DNA of 64,000 nucleotides from Heterostelium album PN500 (GCF_000004825.1 NW_008805064.1:2108001-2172000); one strand, 5' to 3'. Counted from the first letter of the stretch, positions 36,353 to 50,526 are shown. Translations and numbers: made by a program. Notes: generated from the letters alone by a model not told the origin.

Positions 36353-37258
36353 ATGAGTATGTAGTATTTATCTAATAATATCTTTTTATTAAACAAATTG
36401 ACTAAAACTTTGATCTATTTCTACAATAACAGCTGAGAAACCAACTTGCAAGAAATGTTCAAAGCCAATCGAAGGTGAAGCATCTATCAATGCTTTAGAT
36501 GCAGATTGGCATACTTCTTGTTTTACATGTTCTGTTTGTATGTAAAGAAAAATAACATTTAGAGGAGAATGATAGATGGAAGAGAGGGTTGCAGGAGTAA
36601 GAAGAAGAAGAAGTAATGGAAATCGTAGTTTGATAATTTTATTAACTTTTTTTTTTTTAATTTCAAACTGGTGCAATTCTTAAACAAAAAAAGGTGAAAA
36701 ACCAATTCAATCATATTTCTTAAAGGATGGAAAACCCATTTGTAAAGATGACTATAATCAGAAATTCTTGGAAGCATGCACCAAGTGCAGTAAACCAATC
36801 TCTGGTTCGAAATTGACTGACAATGTCGGTAAGCACTATCATCCAGAGTGTTTCACATGCACCACCTGTAATGTAAAGATGGATGGTCAATTCTTTGTTA
36901 GAAACAACGAAATCAAATGTGCACAATGCAACGAACAATTAAAGGTATCAGAGAAGAAGAACTCCGGAAAGGATCTTGGAATTTGCTTTTTCTGTAGTAA
37001 AACATGTAACACCTCCGATGGTCCTGTCATCGTTATCAATCCAAACGAAAGATACCATAAAGATTGTTTCAAGTGTGTCAAATGTAAAACTTTGATTCAA
37101 GGTGAATTCTACACACTTTCAGATATTCGTTCAAGTAAGTAATTATAATTATTATTTATAACCTCGAAAAAAAAAAAATCGATTTTAATTAATATGAATA
37201 TTTTCTCTATCTCTATCTCTAAATTGTAGAGGATTATGTTTGTATGAGTTGCAGTTAA
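36353..37258 (+). CDS. Triple LIM-domain protein
   Basis: Four exons: 36353-36356, 36433-36537, 36694-37134, 37230-37258; 192 aa. The first exon is only ATG plus one base; splicing gives MTEKPTCKKCSKPIEGEAS. LIM1 is CKKC...WHTSC..CSVC...C, LIM2 CTKC...HPEC..CTTC...CAQC and LIM3 CFFC...YHKDC..CVKC...CMSC, so the protein is essentially nothing but LIM zinc modules. LIM domains bind proteins, often cytoskeletal. Three-LIM proteins of this size in Dictyostelium (for example LimF, linked to Rab21 and phagocytosis) are the likely relatives, but I cannot assign orthology. The tiny exon is inferred from frame, GT/AG borders and the absence of any other in-frame ATG before CKKC. Confidence 0.85.
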
Positions 37259-37744
37259 ACAAACAAATAAAAAAAAAAAACAACAAGAATCCAATATATT
37301 TATTTAATTTTAAACTAATACAATAAAATAAAAAAACAATTGTAAATTTCCAAAAGCAATCATAATTCTCAAAGTAACAAAAGCTTTCTATATTATTTTT
37401 GATATGTATATTTATAACATTATATATCTATTTTATATTTATTTTTTTATTTTATTTTTCCCAGGTTCTTTTTTTTTTTTTTGTTTTTGTTTTTGCTAGT
37501 ATAACATGATTATGTTTTAATCATTGCTTGTTTTGTTGTTGTTGTTGATGATGTTGAATTTTAAGATTGATTGATTGATGATGGTGTGAGTTGATCGCTA
37601 TACAAAGCGCAGAAGGATTGCGGTCGTTTTATATTTAAATATGATATGATGATATGATGGATGTTGATGTTGATATTTCAATTAGATTGGAGTTTGTTTG
37701 ATCATTTTATAAAAAGGAATTAAAGTATCCTATAATATACATAT
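37259..37744. other. Convergent spacer, LIM gene / tupA
   Basis: 486 bp between two 3' ends: poly-A and poly-T runs and a GATGTTGAT-type repeat near 37540-37680. No gene is seen. Confidence 0.5.
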
Positions 37745-39782
37745 TTATGAGTCATACTTCCACAATCTAGCTCTATAGTCACCACTACCAGTGGCAAAAA
37801 GTCCACCCTTTGGTGAGAGTGCAACAGAGATGACAGAGTTCTTGTGACCTTGCAACATCATGTGAGTGGTTCCTGTCTTTGGATCCCAGAATTGGACGGA
37901 ACGATCCTTGGAACCAGAGATCAGCCAGTTACCACATGGTGAAAAAGCAACTGACAAAACGAAATCTTTGTGTCCATTGAAGGTGGAACGGCAGCGTGAA
38001 CGCGAACGCGATCCTGAGAGATCCCAGAGTTTAAGTGATTTATCGAGACTACCCGATGCCAATGACTTTCCGTCCGGTGAGAAGGCGACTGAATATACTG
38101 AATCCATATGACCTTCGTATCTCTCCAAGAAGTATCCAGAGTGGGCATCCCAAAGTCTAACGATGTTATCCAACGAACCAGCTGCAACCAATCTACCATC
38201 TGGACTTATAGCAACTGATGTAACACCATTCTTTGGTCCAACCTCTTCATTACCCAATGTAAATGCACACTAAAAAATATATATTATTAAAATGTTAGAT
38301 ACTTTCTTTCTTCTTTTATCTTTTTTCATGTTGTTGTTGTTGGTGGTTGTTGTTGTTGTTGTTGTTTAACAATAATTCGTTCATAATTAATTAATTTACC
38401 TTTCCTTCTTTAAGATCCCAGATCTTTGCTTTCTTATCACCACTACCTGATACAATGAATCTACCATCATATGAGAAATCCAAAGAATAGATATCCAACT
38501 CATGTCCAGTGAATACCTGTTGAATCTTTCTCTGTGCAATATCCCAAACCTTGACAGTCTTATCCTCTGCACCTGTTGCAAGATATTTACCATCTGGACT
38601 GAAACAAACTGATCTAATATAGAGATCACCTTCCTTTTCACCGTCATCAAAGAAATTGCTATATTAAGATAATAAATAATAAATATATTAGACATTAGTC
38701 ACTGGCAATAAATAAACATTATTATTATTATTACTTACTATAACTTTTTACCATTCTCAGTATCAAAGATCTGTGCATATCTGTTGCAACCAGTGGCGAG
38801 GTATTTACCGTCATTGGAGAATTTTACACAACAAACAACACTATTGTGTGTCAATGTCTGTAATAAATCGATATTGAGATTTGTTTGTACATTTGGATTG
38901 TATCCAACCAACCAATCTGGACCGTTCTTATCTTTACCATTTTCATCCATATCCATTTCACTGCTTAATTTGATAAAATCACCTCAATATTAATAACTAT
39001 GATCATCGTGTTCATTATTCTTTTCAAAACTTACAATCTTCTTCTATCATCATTTACGATTCCTTCTTTGTGTTGTTGATTCAAGTCACCCAATGGTTCT
39101 CCTACTTCCTTCTTGTGTCTCTGGTCGATTGGTGAAAGTATTGGGAAGGATGTAGTTTGTTGTGGTTGTTGTTGTGGCATTCCTGGCTGTCCTTGTTGTT
39201 GTTGCTGTTGTTGCTGTTGCTGTTGTTGTTGTTGTTGTTGCTGCTGTTGTTGATGTGGGTAAAATTCACCAGAGTTTGAACGGTTTCTTCCTGTTGGTCG
39301 CTGTGGCATTTTATCTGGAATGGTTGGTGTTGGTGTGTTACGTTGTTGAACACCCGGTGCTGGACTGTTCGATCGAAATGTATTGGGACTGTTGAGGTCT
39401 CTAGATCCTGTGACCTGCTCCAACTGTTTCTTCAATCGTATGATCTCCTCATCGTACTGTTGCTTTATCTTATTGTGTGATCTCTCGAGATCGACCAAAG
39501 TCTGTTGCACCAAAGTGATCTCCTGTAACTGTGATTGTACTAAAATAGCACATAATATTTTCCCAATTAGAAATCAATCCATCTCCGATATAGTTTTTTT
39601 TATTTATTATTTATATAAATAATTATAATAATAATAATAATTAAAATTAACAACTTACATTTTCTTTCATAATCTTCTTTATGATGTTTATATATATTTA
39701 ATTCATGTGTCAATGTATCAATTTCTGCTCTAAGACTGTCCAAAAGCTCAGTAGCTCTTGATCTTGGTTGTTGTTGATACAT
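37745..39782 (-). CDS. tupA: General transcriptional co-repressor TupA (Tup1 homologue)
   Basis: Five exons (minus): 39782-39659, 39539-39035, 38960-38739, 38658-38400, 38269-37745; 544 aa. The N-terminus ([20 protein letters not shown]...) and the following helix ([20 protein letters not shown]...) match the Tup1 tetramerisation and Ssn6/Cyc8-binding coiled coil. A poly-Gln tract of about 18 residues (near 135-155) and a Pro/Gln region separate it from seven WD40 repeats that fill the C-terminal 330 residues, for example [20 protein letters not shown] and [18 protein letters not shown]. Tup1 is recruited by DNA-bound repressors and holds chromatin in a repressed state. The upstream intergenic region is unusually long (2.5 kb). 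Confidence 0.93.
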
Positions 39783-42328
39783 CTTTTTTTTATTTATTTA
39801 TTATTTTATTTTTCTAATATCTATCTTTGATCTATCTATCTATCTTAATTGAATAAAAATAAAAATAAAATTATTAGTTTATATTTATAGCTTTTTATTA
39901 TTGTTATTATTATTTTAGATTAGATGGTGATAAAATGATGTTCAGAACAAAAAAGAAAATAAAAAAAATGAGCTGTTTGTTTTTGAATTTAAACTAAAGT
40001 CTGATTTTGGATCTTTTTTTTTTTTTTTTTTTCTGAAAAATGATGGATGGGATTTTGAGTCAAAAGACAGTGATTTATGATGAAAATTTTTTTTTGAAAA
40101 AATACTATTCCAAAACAAAAAAAAAAAAAAAAAAAAAAAAAGAAAATAGGAAACTGATAATTAATTTATGCAATTCAAGAAAGTTAAAGGTATACTTTTT
40201 AAAAAAAAAATTAAAAAAATAAAACAACAAAAAAAAAAAAATAAAACTTTTGCAAAATACTAATTTTTTTTCTAGTTGCTGTGTGGGGAACATGTTGGTG
40301 GGTGTTTTGTTTTTGTTTGGTAATGAATGCATGAATGAAGTAGTTTGACTTGCCACATGTAGAGTTTTGGCGAGCTTGTTTGTAGATGTTGTGCTAGATT
40401 GGTTGGGTTGATCGATTCACTGTTTTTGTTGCAAAACAAACATACCACACATCCTTTTTTTTTTTTTTTGTTTAAATTGCAAAAATTAAAATATAAATTT
40501 ACCAATAATAAAAAAACTTGACAATAACAAAATCTTTTTAGCATACCACTTGATTGATCAACTATTGAATAGACAATGACACACACACTAAAAACCCACA
40601 CATGACATGAACACCACCACCCACACCTCAAATCTGAGTTCAGTGTGTGTTTGACGACGAAGTTAATTGTTGTTTTGGGTTGTTTTTATGTGTTGTTGGT
40701 CTTAATATTTACACACCAACACAAAAAAAATATCATAACAATAATAAAATAAAACATGCAAATATGGAAAATTTTAATAATACGACAATTAATGTATTTT
40801 TAATAACCTTTTTAAATTGGAATCATCGGTGTGGGTTTTGCTGTTTTTTAATAAATAATAATTGTTTTGTAGTGACTACTGATGAATATTATACTCCATT
40901 GGCGAACTGTCATTAAATAAAAAGGTAGAAATAAATACTATAAATAATAAAAATAGTGTTCTTTCATTTGAGTTGAATTATTTTTATCTGATAGTATCGT
41001 GTATGTATTGCAAAAAGGGGACGCAACTTGGTTGAAAAGACGATTTTTTGTTGTCACCCAGCAGTGTGTGAGTGTGTGAGTGAATGTGTCTCTTCATTTT
41101 TGAAGTTGTTATTGTTCTATTGTTATTTTTGTGTAGTGGTAAATGAAATAAAATATTATTTTTTTTTAAACAAAACACAACACACAGTAATGGTGAATAT
41201 AAAACAAAGGTAGGGTGAGGGTCAGATAGTAGTTTTAAAAACAAACAAAACCAACATTCATTAATTAATGGTAACAACATTGATAAATCTTTTTGGTGAT
41301 GATGATGATGTTGATTGTAGTGGTGGTTGGTTTAAAGTAGAACTCGAAGTGGAAGTAACTGTAAAGTAATTACTGGTAATTGGAAATATTCTACTACTTA
41401 TAATAGTAGTAGTGTGATTAGGTTGTTTGTAAAATGGGTGTTCGGTAAATGGATACTGAATTAGATCGGTTGTGCTAATTGTGTTTTATTTAGCAACCAA
41501 TAATAATATTAAAAAGGTAACTATATGGTTGGAAAGAAAATAAATAAACAAATTTATGTATATATATGATTACTGTGGAGTGGTTTTAGCTTTGAAACTA
41601 ACTACTATTATAAACTTTTTATTATCACCAATTTGAAAATTATTATTATTACATTAATCTTTTAAAAAGGTTCAAGATTTTATACCTAAATAAATACTGA
41701 TTTGATTCTTGCTGATTAGGTCACCAAAAAAAAATAAAAAGTTTGGTGTGATCCAAAAAAATTTGAAAAAGAAAAAAAAACTAATTAATTTGAAATGAAA
41801 TTGCTTTTAATTAATTAATGTTGTTAATCTATTTCTAATTGTATGATAATAGTTTAAAAACTATTATTATTACTATTATTAAATATATAAATAAGAAGAA
41901 AAGAAATGGGTGTTTGTTTTATATAATCCAACAAAAAAAAATGAATGTTTTGAGAAAAAAAAAAAAAACCAACAAAAAATCTTATACATCAAATTTATTT
42001 TTTTTAATAACAAACAAACCCCCTTCGATAATAATAAGTTTTTACGATCTATAATTGACCACAAAATCGCAAATTAACCCACACCTTGTGATTTTTCTTT
42101 CATTGCCAACAGTAACACTTCTTTTTTTTTTTTTTCAAATTTTGCAAAATTAGTCAAAATTGAATTTTTCTTTTTTTTTTTTTTTTTTTTTATATTTTTT
42201 ATATCTCAAACGTTTATTCCCTTTTTTAGACTTTATTATCAATTTTATTTTTTTTTATTTAATGGTATATATATTTTCGGTATTTTTTTTATTATTGATT
42301 TTTTTTCCTTCAAATTGTTTAATTTGAT
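39783..42328. other. Long non-coding region upstream of tupA
   Basis: 2.5 kb with no convincing gene. It is dominated by homopolymer A/T runs (for example 40016-40032, 40118-40141, 42168-42190), a GTGTGAGTGTGTGAGTG stretch near 41065, and CACCACC/GTGTGTG stretches near 40575-40650. It should hold the tupA promoter and 5' leader and the UPRT 3' end. Short open frames on either strand are low-complexity and lack conserved domains. Confidence 0.5.
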
Positions 42329-43181
<853 letters not shown>

Positions 43182-43695
43182 TTTTAATCTTTATCTTGTT
43201 CTTAAATAATAATGTTATATATCAAATTAAGATTGGTGATCGAAACAATCAAAAAAAAAAATTTGACCTTTTATTTTTATTTTTGTGGGTCTTTTAATTT
43301 TTTTTTGTATTAATCTTGCAATTACGCTCTGTTTTTTGAATTCAAAAAAACCGAGATTGATAATATCTTGGTGATTGAATGAATCAAAAACTTTGTTGAA
43401 ATTTCCTTAATTTATTTGATTATAATAATTATTTACATATATGTTTATTTGGTATTAAAAGATTGAAAAAAAAAATGTAAATGAGGAGGTAAAAGTAATA
43501 AAATAAAAATATTTTGTTTTGTTTTTTTATGATTAACAAAAAATAAATGCATATGAATGTAATAAAGTGAATGATAGTTATTGTTTTTAAATTCGATTAT
43601 TTATATTCTAATTGTATTATTTGGTTGTTTTTTTTGTTTTTGTTTTTTTTTGCTTTTGTTTTTAATATATAATTTTTGTTTGATTCCAAATATGA
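43182..43695. other. Spacer between UPRT and the WDR45-like gene
   Basis: 514 bp, AT-rich with T runs; it holds the UPRT promoter and the WDR45-like terminator. No gene is seen. Confidence 0.5.
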
Positions 43696-45075
43696 TTATG
43701 ATTCTTCAATCTCCATAAATTGAAGTGGACTTTCTTCTCTTTTACATTCTCCTTTTGCAAAATCATATGTATATTTATAACAAACACCAGATGCACAAAT
43801 AACTAAAATAAATAAATAAAATTGTGATTCGAAACAAAGTTAGTTGAGAATAATGATTATCTTATCATTTAATATGCATATTATGCTTACCAATAATTGA
43901 ATTTGGAGCAGAACTAAATGCACAAATGGATCTTGACTCTGGAATTTGAAACTGTACAGCACTCCACTCTGATTTGAAGTAATTGGTAGGCAGAATGTCA
44001 CCCATGAAGGAGAAGCTAGACTGTCTGTTCTTGACTTCCGATTCTTGGTCACGGGTGTTGTGAACGGTGGTGGTTGAGGGAGCGGAACGCGACAAATCAA
44101 AGATGTGTCCTGTGTTCTTGTCGGACGATACACAGAGTGCTGTCGATTCGCTGTTGAATGCGATGCTGTAGATCTCTGCACGATTGCTTCCACGACGTAC
44201 CTCTTTGATCTTCTCACCGGTCGATGTGTCAAAGATACGAATGAGAGTGCCCTTCTCGCTGGCCGTGGCCAATCTGGTGCCGTCCTTGTTGAGCGCAATC
44301 TGCGATAGAGCAGACTCGTGTGCTGGTATAATCTGTGTTTGTTTGTGGTCGTACAGCTCTACGTGCACGTAACCTGGCTTCAGACCGGGACATGCGAGCA
44401 CATTCGCTGCACCCGGACAAACTGCACAGATTCCTTTTGGATTGTTGGTTGTCTCCAACTGGTGTACCAATTGTAAATCTGCAAAATTATAAACATATAC
44501 TTTATTTTCGAGGACAACTACAATTCTATATATATATATATATATAAAAGATAGTTAAGTATTTTAGGTAGAGTAGTATGGTTGATCGATAATCAACTTT
44601 AGTTATTTCTATGACATACCTGTCTCTTCTAAGTTTGACTGCTTTGACCTCTGATTTAAATTCCAATTTTGCAATACATTTATTTTGATAGTCGTCCCAA
44701 ATCATCACTTGATTGGGAGTGTATTTTGGTTTGGTACCACCACCTACAATTGCAAGAATATTACATCTAAAGAGCATTTCGACGATACCTACACCACCGT
44801 CAAATACTGAATTTGTTTTGATAATAGTAATGATGATGATGATGATGATTGATGATTGATGATTATGATTGATAATGATAATAATTAGTTTACTGTAATA
44901 GTATAACTGATAAAGTTGATTATGATATCATACCTCTACCAAACCTCTCTTTAAATGGATCGCATGAAAATATCAAGAAACCCTTCTCCGTACCGCATGC
45001 AAAGCAACTGTAATCTTGATTAAAGTTGGCAAACAAAAGATTTGGATGTTTATCTCTACAGTTACTTAAATTCAT
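43696..45075 (-). CDS. PROPPIN, WIPI/WDR45-like autophagy protein
   Basis: Four exons (minus): 45075-44934, 44806-44620, 44525-43891, 43802-43696; 356 aa, one seven-bladed propeller. The opening ([20 protein letters not shown]) and the PtdIns3P-binding motif in blade 5-6 ([18 protein letters not shown], the F/L-RRG motif with Arg-Arg-Gly kept) identify a PROPPIN. Overall it is closest to the WIPI3/WIPI4 (WDR45B/WDR45) branch. These bind PtdIns3P on forming autophagosomes and recruit ATG2. The short C-terminal exon ends FMEIEES. Atg13 lies about 3 kb upstream on the same strand with a PLD gene between them. The choice between WDR45 and WDR45B cannot be made by eye. Confidence 0.9.
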
Positions 45076-46172
45076 TTTTATTTATACAACTAACTAAATA
45101 GACTTATCCAAATGAATCTTCTTTATTTAATTATTCTTCTTTTTTTGTTTAATGATTATATTCTAATCTAACTGATGATGATGTATCTATACAAATAATA
45201 TAATAATAATAATAATATATATATCTAAAAATAAATGATTTTTAATGTCAATGTTAATGTTATATTCTTTAACAAACAAACTAAAACTAAAAAAAAAAAA
45301 CTGTAAATTGAAAGAAAAATTATACAACAAACTTTTGAAAATATGATTTTTCTTCTCCTTTTTTTTTTTTTTTTTTTTTTTGCTTTGTTTTTTTTTTTTT
45401 TTTCAAACAATTAATTTTAATATTACTGGCTATTTGTTGAATGAATGAGTCACTTAAAAAAAATTGATGTTGCAATAAATAATAACAATTCTATAATAAA
45501 ACTATAAATATTTAATAATAGTAATAATAATATACAGTAAAAAGTTATGTCTAGTATACAATTGGGTTATTGATAAATTAAACAAAAGTCACCTCTCTTT
45601 CTCTTTTTGTTTATTGAAAAATAAGTTTTCAAAATAGCAAAAACAAAGAAATAGATGGTTTGATTTAATTTAATATCTTAAAATAATTATAAATAATATA
45701 ATTGAAATAAGTAATAACAATACATCAAAAATTTAAGAATTTTTTTATTTATTTTTTTTAAAAAATTAAAAATTCAATTCAAATTATACTTTAATATACA
45801 ACTTTCTACTTCTCGAATTAACAATAAATTACAATTAATTTCTAATTGATCGGATAAAGATAAATTTTGTTTATTTTTATTTTATTTTTAATTTTTTGTT
45901 TTTCAAAACCCAGGGGATTCTTTCTTTGATTACCATGGTCCCTTACAAAAAAACACATTTATAAAAATGTGTAAAATAAAGATATTTACATATTTATTCT
46001 GAAGTTCCCATCGAACTATTCAAGATCTTGTTGTTATATTAAAGTAATATAAATGTGATTCAAAAAAAAAAATATATATATATATATATAATAAAAATAA
46101 TAAAGAGTTGAAAACAACAACAATAATAGATTTTTTTTACAGTTTGAAAAGAATTGATTATTATGTTTATTA
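45076..46172. other. AT-rich non-coding spacer
   Basis: 1.1 kb upstream of the WDR45-like gene and downstream of the PLD gene. It holds two long T runs (about 45358-45380 and 45388-45402), an AT dinucleotide repeat near 46070-46090, and nothing that looks coding. Confidence 0.55.
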
Positions 46173-47663
46173 TTACCAAGTTGTTACTGGGAAAGTATAT
46201 TGTGAATTCCAATCACGGTCGAAAATCGATTGGAGTTGAGAGGTAAAATCGGCATTGAAAATGTTATAGCTGAGTCCACCGGTGTTGGTGAAGTAGTCTT
46301 GTGACCAGTTCGATGTTCCAACGTATGATTGTTGCTCGGTGACCATGTACTTGGCGTGGTTGACACGTGAGTATGGCACTTGTGGCTGTACTGGCATGTC
46401 TGGCACTTGGAACCAACGAACCTGGATGTTGTTGACCTGTGCCAACGAGTGGAGGAACTGAGGGATGATCTTGGTGTTGGTGTGATTCCAGTGAGAGACC
46501 ATGACACGCACCTGCACACGACGGTTGTAGGCGGCCGCTCTCAAGGCGTCGTCGATAACCGGCCAGAAGGTGTTGGGATAGTTGTAGAAGGAGCTTGGTG
46601 CATAGTCCATGACGGAGATGCACACTGACTGGTTGGCGGCGTTGATAGCAGCGACCAACGCGTCGATATCTCCAGTACGATCTTTCGAGACGAATTGAGG
46701 TGGTGACACTGCCAAGAACATAGAGACAGCTTCGCCATTCAATTGTAACTGCGCTGGATGAGTAGCATTGAATTTGGCCTTGTCTTTAGATGGCCATTTG
46801 CTTGGTAGTTGAGTCATGATGGCGGCATCCCAATACTGCTCGAAAGCAATCTTGGTATCCTCAACCAAAGTCTTACAATTCTCAACGACTACACCAAGTT
46901 CCTTTACTTGAGCAAGTGATCTCCAATCGAAATTAGCACTTCCAACGTATGCATCTAATAATAAAAGAAAATAACAATGTCGTTAATGATTAGTAATTGT
47001 TATTTTCGTTATTGAACAATAACAACAACAACAACAAATAATTACTTACTGGTTTTATCAACTACGATCATTTTGGTATGAAGGATACCGTTACCAACTA
47101 GGCTTGGCCAGTTGATGGTACGAACTTGAGCGACACCCATGTTGGCGAGGTTGGTGGTGTCGTTGGCTGGTTGTGATGCAGATGGTAGATTTTGAACGAT
47201 TCTGATGGTGACTCCACGTTGAGCAGCGTTGATCAAGGCCTTGTAAAAGTCCATTCCCATGTATCCACCGTAGATACTTGGGTAATCTGCACCATCAGTC
47301 AAAGTCATGTAAAACAAACCTAAATCGATAGATTCTTGAGCATTATTGATCAAATTCATCCAGGCTTCATATGTTGTTATATTGGTAGTGAGATTAACAT
47401 AAACTGGAATCGATTCAGCTATATACATTCTTCCACTATAAATAATTAAATAATAATCAGATTAGATTAGTAAAGTAAATAACATTAAATTTAATTATTT
47501 ATTTCATTATTAGATCTATCTATCTATCTATTAAAACCTCTTACCTTGAACATTGTTTATCATCGAAACTATCATTGTTGATAGATACTGATTTCGAGAG
47601 TGTGCAAACACACAGCAGTGACACTAACAATACAATCGATAAAGATGATTTAATTTGAATCAT
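46173..47663 (-). CDS. PLD3/PLD4-type secreted or lysosomal phospholipase-D-fold enzyme
   Basis: Three exons (minus): 47663-47545, 47435-47050, 46954-46173; 428 aa. The N-terminus (MIQIKSSLSIVLLVSLLCVC) is a signal peptide or signal anchor. HKD motif 1 is HTKMIVVDKTNAYVGSANFD, split by the second intron after Thr. Motif 2 is HAKYMVTEQQSYVGTSNWSQ, where Glu replaces the usual Asp, as is normal in the PLD3/4 branch. Animal PLD3 and PLD4 act in lysosomes as 5' exonucleases rather than as phospholipases; whether this holds in amoebae is inference. GC content of exon 3 is higher than in neighbouring genes (GGCGGCCGC, GACGCGTTGG), suggesting strong expression or codon selection. Confidence 0.88.
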
Positions 47664-48013
47664 CTTTTTTTATATTATTATTTATTTCTACTTCTTTAAC
47701 ACTTAAATATATATAGTATTTAAACAAAAAGTGTGATTGGAAATGATTTAAATAAATAAAAGAATACTTAAAAAGTGGGTATGAATTTTGTTTTAAAATA
47801 ACAATGAAGACTGGGGTGAAATCTCACTAAAGATAAATTGGTAACTAGCAAAACGAAAAAAATATCCAACCAGATTTTAGAATTTTCGAAAAAAAAGAAA
47901 GAACAAAACTCTTCTAAACTTTTGGGATAGGATAATTAAATAATCCAGTGGATTATCTTTTAATTAAAACGAGTCTTTTTTTTTTTAGTAAAAAACCTAA
48001 CTTTTTTTTATTA
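47664..48013. other. Spacer between PLD and atg13
   Basis: 350 bp, AT-rich, with the PLD promoter and atg13 terminator. No gene is seen. Confidence 0.5.
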
Positions 48014-50526
48014 TTATTTTGTATTGTTGTTTGCTATTTTACTTAATTCCAATACATCTTGATCAAGTTTAATAGGTGATTCTGTTGTGTAGTTGGTGTC
48101 AAACAGTTTGAGAGGTGGTGCGATCTTACAGAGTCTGACAAACTCACCGACGTCACTATCGTTTACTTTCGATGATGAGCTGACTGCCGATGCAAACACC
48201 GGTTCTTCAGTGTCGATAGCAGATTGCGTAGTGAGTGGTTCTATTGTGTTCTTGACTTGAAGTTCTTTGTGGACGTCTGTCAGGAGCAGAGGACCGTGTA
48301 TCTGACTGAGTTTTGAATTGATAGAGTTTTTAAAAGATGATGATGATGATGTTGTTGTTTGATTGTTGTTATTACTATTGTTGTTGACTCCACTGTTGTT
48401 GTTTGATGAACTATTTGAATAGCTGTTGAGATTGATATTGATACCGGCACCACCACTCGATACTTGATTCTGTTGTGAGCCATAACTACCATAGTTTGTG
48501 TTATTGTTATTGTTACTATTGTTGTTATTCAAAAGAGGATTGGTATAGTTGTAAAGAGGGGGAGATGTTCCGCTGTAATTTGGTGGTGAGAATCCAGTGT
48601 GAATATTCATAGGAGGTGATCGACCTGATCGATAACTGTTGGATTGAGTTTGTAATTGTTGTTGTTGTTGCTGTTGCTGTTGTAACTGTTGATATTGTTG
48701 TTGATGTATTGTTATTGGTGCAGAGATTGATCTATGTCTATGTTGTCCAGGTGATATATTAGTAGTTCCACTGCTTGGTGTGACTTGTCTAACTGTTAAA
48801 GGATAAGAGGGTTGAGATTGTTGTTGTTGCTGTTGCTGCTGCATTTGTTGATGTAGGAGTGATGTACCACCACCACTAGAGAATGGAGGTGAACTACCAC
48901 CTGCCCCAGATGGTTTTGGAAAAGGTGAAGCACTGTTATTGGCATTTACAAAGAATGGTGGGGAAGTTGAGGTTTGTGGTGAAGATACAAGGTTGACACC
49001 ACCAGGTGAGTTGTTATTCCTCTTGTTTGAACTGGAGCTGCCATAGATATTGGTATTATTATTATTACTATTGGTTCCGGGTATACCAATTGGATTGGTT
49101 TGTTTGTCTTGTTGTTGCTGTTGCTGTTGAAGATATTGATGTGCAAAACTGTTGTTATAACTTCCAAGACCACCTCCACTTCCAACAGTGTTTGTTCCTC
49201 CATAATAATCGTAGGAATCGCTCGATCCTACTGACGACGGCTTATAAGGATCGCTCGATACCAATTGATTGCTACTCATGTTTCTTCCGCCACTGCCACC
49301 TCCGCCACTGCCATAGGACTGTGGATAGTAAATAGGTTGTTGTTGCTGCTGTTGTGCTGTCTGTTGTTGTTTGATAGGTAATGACTGTGAGGGTGCAGGA
49401 ATATTTGGATTATTACTATTGCTATTACTTCCATAGCTACCGCCATAATAGTAACTCTTCTGTTGTTGTTGCTGCTGCAATTGTTGTTGTTGTGATTGAA
49501 TTGGTTGTGGTTCAGTTGATTTGAAATGATTGTTATTATAGTCTTTGATTATAAACTGTGAATCCAAACCAAGCTGTGAACTAATGGATATCTCTTTACT
49601 GAGATCCTCTCGGTAGTTGACATCCAACTTCAAAACACCAAGAGGTGTAGGAATCGATGTGAAAGTAAATGATTTAGTTGGTATAGCTATATATATTGGA
49701 TTAGTAAAATGAAAAATGATTAGTATTCATGATATATAGGATGTAGATAAAAGTAAAACACTAAACTACTAAAACATACAAAGTGAAAAAGAAGGAGAAA
49801 GAATGGAATTGAAATCACAAATTCTAAATTGATATTTTAGCTTTGAGGTGGATGATCGATTCCTTGTGAAGTTCTTGTAGACACTGTAACATGGTATATT
49901 TCTCAAGAATGAATAGAGTGTTCTAACTAGTAGTATTACGTTTCTATATAGTTTTGGCAATTCAAAACTTGTATCTACATCTTTACTATATATTATTAAG
50001 GTATTAATTAATTAGTTTGTTTGTTTTATATTCAAATTGTAATATTCTATTCATTCTATTCTACGCTATTATACTTACAATGGTTCGAATACGAATCTCC
50101 AAGACTCTACCAATGTGTTAATACCAAGTAGTTCACCACCTTCGTCAAAGTGTATCTCCAATACAAAGAGTGTTCTAATTCCATTCCTTGCAAAAATATT
50201 CTTATCGATCTGTTTCTGTACTTGTTCTGAATCCTCTGTTTCAATGTGAAACTATATTGACAAACATATTTATTTGATAGTTTAATATATATATATATAT
50301 ATATTAATATTATTATAGACTATTTTGTTTGACATGTGATATGTCATGTGATATTTAATAAATATAATAAAAAACATAATATTATACCTACATGTTTATT
50401 TATCTTTTTAAACTGTTGTAATAGCTCAACTCTCGATGATAATATACATTGTACAATCTTTGATATACTTCTCCGCATCAACTCATCTGTCTTGTCTCTC
50501 AATACGTTTGCATTTTGAATATCCAT
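48014..50526 (-). CDS. atg13: Autophagy-related protein 13 (Atg13, HORMA)
   Basis: Four exons (minus): 50526-50392, 50251-50079, 49985-49780, 49686-48014; 728 aa. The first 250 residues form the Atg13 HORMA domain: KTDELMRRSISKIVQCILSS, FHIETEDSEQVQ, LFVLEIHFDE and the block PKLYRNVILLVRTLYSFLRN, then VYKNFTRNR...YQFRICDF. The rest is a disordered Gln/Asn/Ser/Gly-rich tail with many poly-Gln tracts, as in D. discoideum Atg13, ending in a conserved-looking segment (NDSDVGEFVRLCKIAPPLKL). Atg13 joins Atg1 kinase and Atg101 to start autophagosome formation. The start lies just inside a promoter region divergent with the ABCG gene. Confidence 0.9.

Noticed and set aside
40272-40631. 119-residue minus-strand frame with several Cys
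   Set aside because: It spans homopolymer tracts and GT/CA-rich simple sequence, and shows no domain or homology that I recognise.
40647-40916. 89-residue plus-strand frame upstream of tupA
   Set aside because: Asn/Phe/Lys-rich composition typical of AT-rich non-coding DNA; no conserved motif.
44527-44548. TA dinucleotide run as a promoter TATA region
   Set aside because: It lies inside intron 2 of the WDR45-like gene as its polypyrimidine-poor 3' end.
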